A DNA stretch of 64,000 nucleotides, from assembly GCA_026874595.1 (NCBI GenBank), contig CM049316.1, positions 54,135,676 through 54,199,675 of the forward strand. The letters are read 5' to 3'. Below, one piece after another: positions 34,760 to 47,539 of this stretch. The translations under genes and the position numbers were made by a program. The notes under the pieces were generated by a model, which was not told the DNA's origin, searched no databases, and saw only the letters and a list, made by a program, of their open reading frames with translations. Numbering within the stretch: position 1 is the first letter of the stretch; every line of letters begins with the position of its first letter. This DNA is from Sipunculus nudus (lineage: Eukaryota > Annelida > Sipuncula > Golfingiida > Sipunculidae).

Positions 34760-37700
34760 GCTAATGCGCTGAGCAGAGTGGCATATAGCCACCTGTCAAC
34801 GTCACGGTCGAGCGCCCAGCACCTTGGAGTCACGGTGTCCCGTGTGTCCGCAGAGCGTTTTGGAAAAGTGTGCTCTTAGTTTAGCCGCCTGCAGTGAAAA
34901 AACGTCTTGCACCATTAACAAACGACTCTTTCGTCGCCTTCCCATATACAGAGATATGTGGTATTTGACCACGATACGATCCTAATTTCCGGAAAATGCA
35001 GTTTTATTTTCAGTTTCAAGGATGGGGTGACATTAAAACATCAAGGAATTTATGCAATTAGCTTATCATTACAGAATTTTGTCTTTAAAAATGAGATTCT
35101 TGAGTTACTGAGGGGTTTTCTCTCATTAATAGACACAGATCATACAGAGTGCATACATTGGGTGGTGAATATAATTGTACTCTTAGATATATCTATATTT
35201 TTAAAGTCAGACTTGGTGGTTACTCTTAGTACTGAGGTGAGCATCAAACGTTTGGGCCCTACCTTTATAGCGGATGCATGTATCCATTGGGATGCAGATT
35301 TCTAGATTTTGATGGATTTTTCGGAATAATGTTGGCAGAGCGAATTAAGGACTCACCAGTATTATATCCATATTGTTATTATAAAAGTGATTTCAGATTT
35401 TTCTTCTTTCTTGATTAGAAGACGCCAGTTACATAATGCTATAAATGAAATGAACTATATTTTACTATGCTCATAAATTTTTATTAATATAATTTTACTT
35501 GTTGTATGTAAGCCAGTATATTGTCATGTTAGCAGTCAGGCTATTCTTTGTTTAAATCACGTATACTGTCATTTTAGATCCGTACTTTGGCTATATGCAT
35601 TTACTTGTTCATGTATTTGAGTATAATTATGTCTCTTTGCAGGCTCAACATGGTTAACTTTTCCACATTCGTGAAGCTAATGTATCCTGCACATTACCGC
35701 ACAAACCGGTTGGCACTACTTAATAAAACGAAAAATGATTTTATGGCCGATCACCTGCCACTTTGAAAATTAACAACAATGATCATGTGGCTATTTAAAT
35801 TGGTTCTCCGTGTTTTGTTGGTGCGCTATAAAACATACAACCCGAGCCTTTTGATATTTTTCTCTGTAATATAACTGTAAAACTTAAGACATTGGCGGGG
35901 AGGCTGAGCGATAATAAACAGATCATGGTAATTAATCCGTATGAAAAACTCATCATCATCTCCGCCAATTTAAATCCGCCAGGGATCTTTTGCATTAGTA
36001 AAGGAGACGTTAAGCTTTGTTTTAACAAATCTCAGTAATGGTGGAATTAAACGCAGAAGTCGAACAAGGGTAGAATTGTAAGCAGCAGATGCACCTGTGT
36101 GACCATCACTGCTAAATCATGGTGGAATTTCAAATGCAGGGTATTTTTAATTTCGCCTAAGAAAGTTTCAGCTCCTGTTGATGCATTTAACATTTACAAT
36201 TAAAAAATGGAAGTTTCCTAGGATATTTAAAGTTGACGAAACCGGAATTAAAAGACAGGAGATACTGTATCAATAAACTACTAAAGCTGCCTACCACTTG
36301 TATGGACAAGGTGCCGATGCGGATACGTATGCGGATCCGGACGCGGATACTTTTTTATTGTGTGTCCATTATAAAGTTTTTTTCAGCGCGTTTTAAGGAT
36401 TTTCACCTCTTCAAAATGGCACTCAGCACATCCAGATTACAGCTTCTGAACATTCAGGAAAAACCGAGCTAATGTAATCTGTGGGAAAAATGTCCGTCAG
36501 CAAGCAAGGTTCTGTGTTCACTTGTGCGTTTCCGCGTACGTTTCCTTACCCGTGGCCACATATTTAAGTAACAAAAACTGTAACCAATAAACAATTTCAG
36601 CCTTGACATTCATTTAAAGTCATTATGTCATTGTTTAGGGGGGGGGACACCATAACTTGTAACAATAACAAGTTAATAATTAATCATAACATCATTTGTT
36701 CATTTCAGATATCGTTGTTTCTCTCGTTATGGAGAGAAATGTCATTTTGTATTAGTTATGATTATTACTTTAAAGGTCCCTCACTAAGGCAGCATTCTGT
36801 TAAGTGAACACCTGACAACTCGACCCGGCGGGACAATCATTTAAAACGTGAATTAAAACCATAGGTCGACCTGACAAGCGCATTAACGAGAGAACTTAGG
36901 AGATTGATTACATAAGCGCTTCTTGTTTATTTTCTGTGTAAAAAGCAACCAACATTGCAGCAATGAACACACTGACAGGTTTTATTTAAGAAGCGGAAGA
37001 TTTGCTCGTAAATCAGTGGTACATGTGTCTTTATGTATATAGCATACACTAAAATACTAAGCGCGGACGTTTTAGCAGCTATATTCAATATTTGATATTA
37101 TGTAAATATTTCTATATGTTAAAACATCATGTAGCTTGCCACTTCTTATAATTTCAATCTAATTTCAGTGCCTACGGAGTATGTATTTAGGTCTAAAATA
37201 TCGCTGGAAGTTTACTTGACATACATGGTTGCAAGTCTCCATAAATATTATCATAAAATAAGAATAACTTTTTAGACGCTTCAGTGGTAAGATCATTTTT
37301 TGGTGGTAAAAAAGGAAGTACTTTATTGCTACGTTTGACGCCATACTGGTCATTCTGGTATTCTGTTGGAGGTCAATTCAGAAAGGCACATAGTAGAAAC
37401 ATGCACTTATCAATCCTAATCTGAAAATGAACCCATCTTTCGTGGAACTGTCTTAGGCTATACATACAGCTAATTACCACGCATACTCCGGGGAAATCTC
37501 CGAAACCTACCACAAAGGCCAAGAACGTTCCCATAATGCTTTTATCCATGTAGGAAAAGCAGACCAGCCAACAAGGTCATCGTTTGAATCTGCTGATGTA
37601 TGATGTGTACTGAATTATTTTCCCTGCCCAAATCCAGGTCACCTGATTTTTAGTACACGTCACCCCTCAGTGCTGTCGTCTGCCAAAAAAAAAAAATCAA

Positions 37701-38040
37701 GAGACAGAAGAACGGAATTTTGTAATGATGGATTTCCCGCGCAAATACTGGTAAGCTGTCGCCGTGTCGTATGTCCAAAAAATGCCAGCATCATATTTCT
37801 GTCTCATTAAGTAGACTGTATACCGGTTAATACTGAAATATTTATAAGCCCTCAGTGCGTCCAACATGCTGCACAATCATAAAATTGCATTTTCTTTGCG
37901 TTCTTTTCACTAATCTCTGCTTGTCTGCTTTTGTGAAACCTCTGTAAAGTAAGCATCCTGGGTACTGGGCAAAACTACCACTTTATAGAGGTAAAGTGGG
38001 AAGTCCCCACTTGGAGAGGTTCAACTGTATATTCTATACT
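34760..38040. other. No recognised gene
   Basis: AT-rich. A short tandem repeat of GATGCGGATACG-type 12-mers (three copies) lies at about 36313-36350. A G9 run is near 36640. No supported coding exon. Confidence 0.45.
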
Positions 38041-38044
38041 TTTC

Positions 38045-38046
<2 letters not shown>

Positions 38047-38096
<50 letters not shown>
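38047..38096. repeat. (TA)n microsatellite
   Basis: Uninterrupted TA tract. Confidence 0.95.
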
Positions 38097-38098
<2 letters not shown>

Positions 38099-38099
38099 T

Positions 38100-38840
38100 G
38101 CTTATAATGTGTTAATAAAAAACTGTCCCTTAGGAAGACCAGCTCAAATAATAGGACTTCCACACTGATTACTGGTTTTAATAACAGAGTGTGGGCCAAC
38201 ACGTGGCTCATTAGCGCCGCGCGCAGTAACAGATTATATCCTCACACAGGGAATTAAGACGCTGTATTAAGTATGGACTGCAGGCAAAATAAATTATATA
38301 TGATGACGCTCGTAGCGAGATTAATAAAACAGAAAAATAAGGAGTCATACCATCAGACGCGGATATTTTTAAACATCTATTATCTCATCTAGTAATTTTT
38401 AGTGTGGTACAAAAACCATTACTTCGTCATTTTACTGTTTATGGTCGTAAACAAAACCGTTGGCATTATCCGCCTTGGTTAGAACTTTAGCTTTGTAATA
38501 ATGTATCGTGTTTCTCCGTAACTGAAACGCCGGTTATTTATACTGAACAAACATTTTACTACGTAATTATATCTTGAAATTATATGAAGTGAGTTTGAAA
38601 TTTTTCCGTCAGCTGGCGGCTAACAAAAACGAAGAGGAACAGTAAAACTAAAATATGGAAATCTATGCTGTCTAAGGCAATGTGGTGGTAAGACATGAAT
38701 TCTGCATGTGACATAACAAAAGTCATAAAAATGGAATCGTTCGGTAGTTTTTTTCCAGCCTTGATTTATAGCCAGTATTTTCATGCTTCAAATGTGTGCT
38801 ATGTGATATAGGTGAGCCTAAAGCCTAAATATGTTAAGTA
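38100..38840. other. No recognised feature
   Basis: AT-rich sequence without supported gene or repeat. Confidence 0.45.
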
Positions 38841-38842
38841 GC

Positions 38843-39330
38843 CAATAATAATAATAATAATTTATTTGTAACGCTTAAAATCCATGATGATATATTCTCT
38901 AAAACGCTGTTACATAACTAGAATAATTGGCTGATATATTACATTCAGAAGGTTACAGGTTAAATGAGACATCTAAAATCAATATTTCAATTACCTATTA
39001 ATAAACTAAAATGTCCAAACATTTTACAATCAATATATAAAACATTGCATAAAAATGACTAGGCATAACAAAATTTCCATGAATAAATATATATTTAGTT
39101 TACTTTTAAATTCTGAGAGACTTGCAGCTTCTCTTAGAGTACCTGCGTATCCACAGTTTTGGGCCTACAACACTGAATGTCCGATTTATGTACACAGGAC
39201 GATTTGCTAAAAGGCACGATTAGTAGGTTTAAAGCTGCTGACTTAAGGTTTCTTGATGGAGTATAACAATGAATAAGCTCTCGCAGGTAAAGAGGGGGAA
39301 ATATTTATTGCCTTTGAATCTGACTTTTAT
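38843..39330 (-). mobile_element. CR1/L2-like LINE 3' end with (AAT) tail
   Basis: On the minus strand, LPAYLRELIHCYTPSRNLRSA (about 39325-39245), LNLLIVPF, FSVVGPKLW (about 39180-39150) and REAASLSEFKSKLNIYLF (about 39130-39075) form the usual C-terminal segment. A short 3' UTR runs to AAGCGTTACAAATAAATTATTATT at 38843-38875. That is the classic microsatellite tail of this LINE group. The copy is strongly 5'-truncated, as expected from target-primed reverse transcription. Confidence 0.75.
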
Positions 39331-39453
39331 GTTCCATCGAAGTTCGATTGTCGGCCCATGGGCTTATACATATTGATCTGGAAATGGAAGTGGTTCAAAA
39401 TGAGTTTGAGGGTCAAGAGGGATCGGACCCCCTTTTCTGCGGGCGAGCAAAAC

Positions 39454-39876
39454 TTAAAGAGACCTACAAAACATGAGATAACAAAAAAAAAATAGCATCT
39501 TCTCTTTGAAATTTTTTTATCTGCCCAAATAGCGTACTGAAACCGTTGGCGTTCTCCTGTACACGAGTGTTAAAAAGGTGGCCCCATTAACTCAGCGCGA
39601 ACGCAGCCTGTGTTTTTCGTTTTCTTTTCAGGCTTACAACTGATGTTTTACAACCGTGAACGTACATCAGATCATGTTTGGACTTCTCCTTGTTATAATT
39701 TATCGCGCATGCGCGAAAATCGGACTTCCGGTCACACAGCCTTGTTATGGTTAACAGACACATGTGGACCGTTTTTACTCACACGCAGTCTTTTAACATA
39801 ACATTTGTATAAAGCAAAACTGAAATGATAGTGTGGAAGAATAGGCATAACATTGCTTCTAAATATGACCCTTTAA
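39454..39876 (+). mobile_element. TTAA-flanked MITE, family A, copy 2 (deleted)
   Basis: Starts TTAAAGAGACCTAC and ends TATGACCCTTTAA, so TTAA is kept at both ends. The interior shares CTGAAACCGTTGGCGTTCTCCTG, ACACGAGTGTTAAAAA and CAAAACTGAAATGATAGTGTGGAAGAA with copies at 4530-4976 and 46861-47375. Part of the middle is missing. Confidence 0.7.
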
Positions 39877-39879
39877 ATA

Positions 39880-41375
39880 TTAGACATGTACAGCAAGGCA
39901 GAGGGGAATACCTCTATGTGCGCACGGTAATTTAGTCGGCCAGTTATAAACAAAGTAAAATTACTTCGTAATATTCGACTTAGATTTGTGAAAACATTTA
40001 CACCCTGAACCACTTTTCGATTTTACGATTTACAAATGCTGTATTATTGAAAATGTGCAAGCTCAAAGTGCCCTAGATTTGTTCCTGATGATCCTATCAT
40101 TAAAATAAAACCTGCAGGGCCTCTCATCCTTCCCTGATCTATATGTTCCATCTCATGTCGGACATTACCAAGTTTTGGACACAACGTTTAAAATGTCTGG
40201 ATCCGTCATTAAGTAAGACAGCTATTTAAGATGAAAAGTGTTTCTTTAATTATATTACAATGGTCAAATGACATGTTTTGTAAGGTTTAGGAGTATGGCC
40301 GATGTTTAATGATTATATTGCCTATATTGAGAAGCGTTTAAGGTAATATTAAGATCGATACGGTTAATCTGATGGGCCAGGGTGTCTTTAGTAAAGTAAG
40401 TAAAAAGTGTTTAAGGAATGCTACATTTGTTGTATATTATTCCTTGGGATACAGTAAAGCTCAACTATAATACAGACGTAAAAAATGCACAACATATATA
40501 ACGAACCTTGACTTAAGAAATCAAGCATTTGTGCCATTGAAAATGTGATAATAATAATAACAATAATAATAATAATAAACCCGTTTATTCATATTCATTA
40601 TAAGAAAGGTATTATGTCTATGAGATTGAAGGGCATGCTTTCATCGTTATAAAGTTTTGTTTATAAAGTAGTGATTGTATTTATATTTAACTAAATTGAT
40701 GTTATACACGCAGATTCTATGATGATGTCACATTGTGTTACACCACCGGCTTTCTGATTATGCCAATTGATCCGGCAGGCAACAAAACCGAAGCCGTAAA
40801 ATTGACAACAGTTTAAATATCAACAACAAACCCATGTTAACTTATTCTACCAATCTAGTTATACCGTTTTTACATCAAAATGACAATTTATCGTGCGCCT
40901 TGAGCACATGACGTGTTACAGCCCCCCAATAATGCTGTCCACAAAACCTTTATTACTGCCTACTTCATCCCTATCAATTGATCTGACCCTTGATATCATA
41001 AAGTGCGTAAATCTCAATTAACTCCTAAAACTAAATTAACTCATTAAATCAATTATGCAGCGTCTAAGTCATTATTATGTTTGGAGAAAAATAAAAATGG
41101 CAGCTTTCCGGGCTGTATCTCTGCCTTATAGTGTGAACGGGGAGAATTTTCATAGGAATTCGATCAACAAATTGTAAAATGACTGATTAAAATAGGATTT
41201 TAAATAGGACACGAATTAATGAAAAACGTTAGGTAACAATGTTTTGGACCCTCCTAACACCAAAAATCCAATATGGCTGCCATCACTCAAAGCAAACATT
41301 TAGCATGGCGGATTTTATGAAGTTGCCAAGGTATCAATATCACATTCCTTTGGAATATATAAGTTTGTGCTTGCT
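39880..41375. other. No recognised gene; AAT microsatellite at 40550-40580
   Basis: ATAATAATAACAATAATAAT...AATAAACCCGTTTATTC at about 40550-40590 looks like another LINE or SINE tail on the minus strand, but no coding remnant could be read next to it. Confidence 0.45.
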
Positions 41376-41379
41376 TTTT

Positions 41380-41760
41380 CTTTATTTGTATTAAAGGTAT
41401 GAAAAACAGGTAACAAATTTTATGAACCCCCTGACCCTTAGAAATCCAAGATCGCTCCCATTGCCATCTCTGCATAGAGAGAAAACTCTGTAACTATCGC
41501 ATCTAACTGAATGATATGAAAGAATTATTAGGTTAAATGTTTTATTCAATTGCAACTGATCATTAGTTGCCTGAAAGTCACCTGAGGGTAATTAAGTTCA
41601 AGGTCAAAAATATTTACCAACCTTGTATAGCATGAAGCTAGATATCTCGGGCACTGCGCAGTTATATAATATTTTTCAAATAAGCCTGTTTAAATTGTAT
41701 CGTCAATATCTAAAGGTAAACGTGAAGACCAAGGTCAAGTTCGACAGTATCAAACATTCT
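41380..41760 (+). repeat. Dispersed repeat, copy 1 (AAGGTCA-rich)
   Basis: Shares GGTAACAAATTTTATGAA, then CTGAAAGTCACCTGAGGTAATTAAG-like, then GACCAAGGTCAA blocks with the minus-strand copy at 47540-47935. Function unknown. Confidence 0.5.
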
Positions 41761-41893
41761 TTTACGGCCAGAATCACATATTCTTACATATTACATTAAG
41801 AACTGCAAAAACAGAATATTTCGTCTGGGTTCCGCCGCCGCGTTCATTTCCGCAGAACTCCTCTTAGATCACTGGACCGATTTTTCAGAAACT

Positions 41894-44014
41894 TAATAAT
41901 AATAATAATGAATAGTACTTATATAGCGCTGAACTCCAAGATCAGGCTCACAGCGCTTGCATTTTTACACATCAGTTACACAATATATAAATATATAAGC
42001 ACACTCACACACACACACACACACACACCTATAGTCACCCACACACACCCGAGATTACATGTATGGTAAATGTTGCTAATTACAAAATGCCTGCAGAAAT
42101 AGGTATGTTTTAAGATTTGTCTTAAAAGTATTGATAGTGGGGGATTTTCTAAGTTCAGCTGGAAGGGAATTCCAGATCTTAGGGGCAATATAACTGAAAG
42201 AACGTTCACCGACTTTCGTACGGCACTTAGGCAATATTAGAAGACTTTCGTTAGAAGAGCGTAGGGTGCGCACCGGCCGATAAATACATAGTTTTGACGA
42301 GAAGATATGGTGGCAGTGATCCATCAAAATATCTATAAACAAGGACTGCGAGTTTGTATTGTATCCGATGCTGAACTGGCAGCCAGTGGAGTTCCTTAAG
42401 TAACGGCGTTACATGGTCCCTTTTTCGTTTTTTAAGAATAACACGGGCTGCATTATTTTGAAGATTTGTTCTAACGGTAAACCTACCAAAATTGAATTAC
42501 AATAATCAAGGCGTGATGTAATAGTTGCACAGACTAGCCTAGCACAAACGCTGGAGGTTAGGAAACGCCGGATGGAAGCAATACGTCGGAGTTCGAGAAA
42601 AACTGCACGACACACGCTATTAATATGATCATGCATGGAAAGTGTTGATCAATTTTCACACCGAGGTATTTCACAGAAGTCTGGAAAGTGACATTACTAC
42701 CACAAACGCTAAGGGGGGCGTTGTTAATCATCTGAAGACAGGAGTGAGAGCCAACTGGCATAACTTCGGTCTTATCAGTATTCAGTTTAAGTTTGTTGCT
42801 GGTCATCCAAGAGAGGACATCTTCAATACAAATCTGTATACTCAACTGTACAGAACTAAATTGGTCCGGTTCGTTACTTTAAGATAGCTCGGTGTCATCC
42901 GCATACTTATGAAAAGCACAATTATGAGCAGTTATAATATCAGACAAAGGTTGTGAATATAAAGTGAAAAGTACAGGCCCCAACACGGAATCCTGGGGGA
43001 CACCATACAATATAGAGCATGGGTCAGACAATCTACCGTCAACAATAACAGCTTGGCAGCGGTCTCAGATATGAGGAAAACCATGAAAGTACTGTGTCAT
43101 GTATACCAAATGTCAGTTGAAGTCTTTTAAGCAATATTGAATGATCTAGCGTGTCAAACGCCGCGCTTAGGTCTAACAAAGCTATCAGAGAAACGTGGTT
43201 CTTGTCTGTCGCCGTAAGAAGACCATCCAAAACACTTAACACAGCGGTCTCTGTGCTGTGATGCCTTCTGTAAGCCGATTGATGGATTTCAATTAAATTA
43301 TTGTTATGAAGATGACATTGTAACTGCTTTAGAACAATCTTTTCAAGGATTTTTTAAACAAATGGAAGGTTAGAGACTGGCCTATAATTTTTTAAATCAT
43401 TCGGATCTAACCCTTGCTTTTTCAACAGTGGAGTCACTACAGCGTGTTTAAATTGAGACGGAACTGAACCTGTAGAGAGAGACATGTTAACAATTGAAGT
43501 AATCAGTGGAACAATATCATTAATGCACTGCTTCAAAAGAGCCGTGGGCATTGGGTCGAGTGTAGAGCTTTTGGTTGGCGACGCCATTATGATGCTAATG
43601 ATATCCTGATCAGTTACTGGGGCAAAACAGGACAATGAGGGGCCATCGTAAACATTAAATTTAGGGGGCGAACATGCAGCAGAGTCAAGTTCAAGACGAA
43701 TGCGTTCAATCTTCGCCGAGAAATAATCACAAAAGCTGTTTGGGAGGTCACAGCGAGGCAGATGAGTTGGAAGACGTGTCGTTCGAGACTTCCCCAAAAG
43801 TTCACTGGTAACAGAGAACAGCTTCCTGGATGAAGAACTTGTGGAAATCATGTCCATGTAGAACTTGCTCTTCGTACAATGAATTACAGCTTTCACCGCA
43901 GCCCTTTCACTGACGAAAATTTCTCTATGGACAGACTTTATTATTGGGTCACATGTGAACTGGTGCCTTACCATTTTGCGTTGACCTCTGAGCTTTCTTC
44001 TCAGCAGTGCGTCC
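41894..44014 (-). mobile_element. CR1/L2-like LINE, RT to 3' end
   Basis: On the minus strand, blocks occur in the normal order. Linker: KMVRHQFTCDPIIKSVHREIF. Domain 0/1: SSTLDPMPTALLKQCI and VVTPLLKKQGLDPNDLKNYRPVSNLPF (about 43440-43355). RT: LIALLDLSAAFDTLDHSILL (about 43225-43165). Catalytic FHKYADDTELS (YADD at 42894-42905). Then LNTDKTEVMPVGS and VKYLGVKID. C-terminus: ERSFSYIAPKIWNSLPAELR and FKTNLKTYLF (about 42215-42100). The 3' UTR ends with GCGCTATATAAGTACTATTCATT followed by an ATT tail at 41895-41909. YADD is intact, but stops and frameshifts (for example near 43350 and 42640) break the ORF. The 5' part, with the endonuclease, is missing. Confidence 0.85.
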
Positions 44015-44229
44015 CAGGGGCGGATCCAGGATTTAGGAAAAGGGGGGGGGTCCAACCCAGGAGGACTAATGAAAATCCTAAAAAAAAGGTCATCACGTCT
44101 GGAAAAGGGGGGGTCCAGGCCCCAAAATTACGTCTAAAACCCCTTTAAAAAGGTTGCTTCGGGTGAAAAAGGGGGGGGGGGGGGGGGTCCGGACCCCCTG
44201 GACCCCCCCCCCCCCTGGATCCGCTTCTG
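44015..44229. mobile_element. G/C-tract MITE with 5-bp target duplication, copy 1
   Basis: Ends are CAGGGGCGGATCCAGG and CCTGGATCCGCTTCTG, flanked on both sides by CGTCC (44010-44014 and 44230-44234). The interior holds long G and C tracts and no coding capacity. It sits at the 5' border of the LINE remnant. Confidence 0.8.
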
Positions 44230-44234
44230 CGTCC

Positions 44235-44640
44235 ATCTGTGCGGCTGTTTTCACATATTAAACTCTATATCTTCGGACATGTTTGACCGATCAAACTGAA
44301 ATTTTGCACTAGTGTAACTTTTGGGCTAGCTGTATAAAATATAATTAACTGGTGTCGCCACACGCATTTTTGTAAAGCGTGTAACTATTTGTCTGCCTTG
44401 GGTTACTACTCTCTGCAGTAGTTGCACTTATCCACCTGAAATTTTGCATGCGTATACATCTTGGATAGCTTCCTCAATTTTGTGGCGGATGGCGCTACCT
44501 TCATTCCCATTTACGTTGCTGATATCAAGCTTATATCTCAGGACTGATTTGACGTATAGGCCTGAAATTTTACATGACTGTAGATCTTATATCGTTCTAC
44601 AGCTTATACAAATTTTGTTGTTCAGAAACTTAATTTATCT
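44235..44640 (+). repeat. Repetitive segment with CTGAAATTTTGCA-type motifs
   Basis: The motif CTGAAATTTT(G/A)CA occurs at about 44297, 44437 and 44571 with related context each time, suggesting three diverged units of about 135 bases. Family unknown. Confidence 0.45.
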
Positions 44641-44804
44641 CTAAGGGTTGGGAGATGACTCGCATGTGAATGGGAGATGGTGGTTTGGTGTCGGGGTGGG
44701 GGAAAAGGGAGGGGGAGGGGGAAGAATATTCAAGATAGGACAATATTTCAAATATACATATAAGTATAAGATATTTTATTTCAAGTTTATGTTAATTATA
44801 CACC

Positions 44805-44807
<3 letters not shown>

Positions 44808-44850
<43 letters not shown>
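44808..44850. repeat. (TA)n microsatellite
   Basis: Uninterrupted TA tract. Confidence 0.95.
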
Positions 44851-44853
<3 letters not shown>

Positions 44854-44854
44854 C

Positions 44855-45350
44855 TGGGGTCGAAATAACGCCTCCCAGCCAGTGCAACGCAAACATGTGC
44901 ACGGAATGGCATTTTTCGTTTTCCACATTAATAGCTGAGATGTCGTATAACGTATCACGCAAAAATTAAATATTTTACAGGTGGTGTTCCACCGACTCCC
45001 TATATTTTCTATAAACATAGTCTATGATTTCTTATATTCTCCGACATTGAGGTTCTCATCTCTTATATTTTCCTGTTTTGTTTCACTGCACAATCGTGTT
45101 TCTGATACAACAGTATTACTTTTGAAAATATTTAGTCTTTTGGACGCAAGTGTGCATGTAGGATGACATGCAAGATGGCAGAATCAGGTTTACACTGAGG
45201 GAACCGTGACTGAAAGTTTGATATGAATGTAGGATGCACCTTTTGCGGAAAGTTTTTTTTCTGCGGAAAGGCAAACCTATTTAAATGCTGTTCCATTGGA
45301 AAGGTGAAAATTTCAGTGTTTCGATCCCTGATAATATTTCATAATACTCA
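44855..45350. other. No recognised feature
   Basis: AT-rich sequence without a supported gene. Confidence 0.45.
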
Positions 45351-45354
45351 GAAA

Positions 45355-45515
45355 TGAACCAAAAGTCTGTAATTCCAATTATTAATATATTTCCTGTCCA
45401 ATATATAAATAATATTATCATAAAAGCATGGGGTGATTACATTAAACCATCCCCTTTGCTAAAAGGTGTGGAGGATAAATATAGTCTCCCCCCCCCCTAT
45501 ATTGACCCACTTGGG
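45355..45515. mobile_element. Fragment of the GGCGTCAA-family MITE
   Basis: TAATATATTTCCTGTCCAATATATAAATA, GGGGTGATTACATTAAACCATCCCC, TTTGCTAAAAGGTGTGGAGG and CCCCCTATATTGACCC match 31260-31440 and the right half of 27741-28083. Confidence 0.6.
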
Positions 45516-45986
45516 TATGAAGATGATCCGTAATGGTAACAAGGGATGAACGTCTTGAATTTAGGATACAATAGAGGTTCCCTGCTGACGAGGTGTTCAT
45601 ATCATTTACACAGGTAAAGGAGAAAACATTTCAAGCCTTTATCACACGATTGACTTCATATAATTACAAATGTCTTGGATCATTAATCGACGACTACATA
45701 TTTTGAGGCTTACTTTCGCTGTACCCTCCAGAAGCGCATAGGAGCTGACCCTCCCGCCTTTCAAAAGAATCTCCTGGACTAATCTGCAAAGGATAATTAA
45801 TGTTTTATCTAGTGTATAATCTTGTTATTTTGTGTGTGTCTGGGGGGAGTTCTTTATCCTGTTTAACTCTGAGTACTTTCCTTCTTAAAGAATGGCTTAC
45901 ATTCTTCCCATAATATCTCAGGGGAAACTTTCAAGCGGAAGTCTTTTATTTCACGTTACCCGTCAGTACTGTGTATCAGTACGGTT

Positions 45987-46033
<47 letters not shown>

Positions 46034-46500
46034 CACATCGAGGGGGAGAAAATGTTCCTTAAATTGAACCTTCCAAATGCTTCTCCCAAACCCTGAAGCA
46101 GAGCAACAACCACAAATTTTACAAGTGAATGTCGGTTAACTGGCCAAACCCCTTGCAATAATAATATTTGAAGTAGTTGTAATTTTTCAGAAAATTACAA
46201 AAGCAGTATTCACCATAGTATGAATTTGATCAAACTTATTTGTTGCCTCAGGCATATCTAGCTTTACGAAGTGGTCAACCATGCTGCTTGCCAATGCTAC
46301 ACTCGTCTGTGGTTTTCCAATTTATAATTCTAATCATAAATCCTATTATCTCACGAGATGATTAATACACAACACTGACAACTAGAGTTACCATTTTGAT
46401 TGGTTTGACTAAAATATGGAAATGTCTACAGCCTCTAGCTTCTGTTTATTACTCACCGATTCAACAGCGTTACCTTAATTTAAAAACATAATTATCAACA
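45516..46500. other. No recognised gene; (TA)n at 45994-46031
   Basis: Contains one TA microsatellite. No supported coding sequence. Confidence 0.5.
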
Positions 46501-46539
46501 AAATAGAATGATAGTTATAGATATATATCTGTTAGGGAC

Positions 46540-46660
46540 AACGGATCTTAAAGGCACAGGGAAAGGACCAGCCCACCCCCTTCCCCTCCTCCCCCCGCAC
46601 CAACAAACTTACACACTTTGCAACTGCATCCCCACTTCAAAACCTGGATACGCCACTGCC
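46540..46660. mobile_element. Possible MITE relic ending CCTGGATACGCCACTG
   Basis: A C-rich stretch ends in CCTGGATACGCCACTG, resembling the right ends of the G/C-tract MITEs and the stretch at about 31100-31113. A clear left end was not found. Confidence 0.35.
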
Positions 46661-46860
46661 CTTCGATATTACCATAAAAAGCTTCACCAGAGATCTTCCA
46701 TGGTTTCCCATTTCAAAGAAGCTTGGTCCACGTTGCTTCTGACACTATCTCTGTTATACAGCATCAGGAGCCAAAGCTTTTGTCGAAATGTTCAAGGCGG
46801 CTGGAATAGTTTATTATGTCATAATGTATTTTTGTCTATATCAGAATTAACAAGGCTTTT

Positions 46861-47375
46861 TTAAAGGGACATAATCAGGAGCAATATTTTTCCTGTTCTT
46901 TTACACTATCAGTTCAGTTTTGCTTTATACAAAAGTTTCCCAGTAAAACCATTCCTCCACACTGTCTCATTTCCTCGCAAACGACTGCTTAATAGTTAAT
47001 AATACCTTGTTTTAGCCCTGCGTGTTGGTAAACACAGTCTGTTTACCATAACAAGGCCGCGTGACAGGAGGTCCGATTAAGGAGCAACACGCGGTGTTTC
47101 AGCCAGCGGGAACATGTATCACATCTTTTAAGCCAAATCAGTCAGGGCATCTCCTGATTGGCACGTGTTGTGGCTCCGTGCAGCATACGTACGGCCCAAC
47201 GCACTGTGTTTATGTTTACAACTGCGATCGCGCCCGGTTCATTGTTTTTAACATTCGTTTACGGAGTAAGCAAACGGTTTCAAGGCAATTTTTGGCAGGT
47301 ACAGATTTATTTTAAAGGGAAGAAGATATGTTTCGTGTTAATTCTTCATGTTTTATAGGTGATTAGGCCCCTTTA
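46861..47375 (-). mobile_element. TTAA-flanked MITE, family A, copy 3 (fullest)
   Basis: Bounded by TTAA on both sides, with inverted ends AGGGACATAATC (left) and AGGGGCCTAATC (complement of right). It matches copy 1 at 4530-4976 in inverse orientation along most of its length. At about 515 bases it is the longest of the three. No coding capacity is seen. Confidence 0.8.
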
Positions 47376-47539
47376 ATCTTTCTAACTAACACTTACTAGT
47401 TCTAAACGTATTGAGTAAAACTGTTTTTACTTCATATGAGAGAATCAACCATATGTAACATATAACACGAACATCAATTCAATGTCACAAGGTCCAGTTG
47501 AAAGCGAATATACAATATCTTAGTGTAAAATTTTGTTTC

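Noticed and set aside
34427-34879. 150-codon plus-strand frame as a gene
   Set aside because: It overlaps the end of a minus-strand LINE fragment and a dispersed repeat also found at 55.9-56.3 kb, where the frame is not kept.
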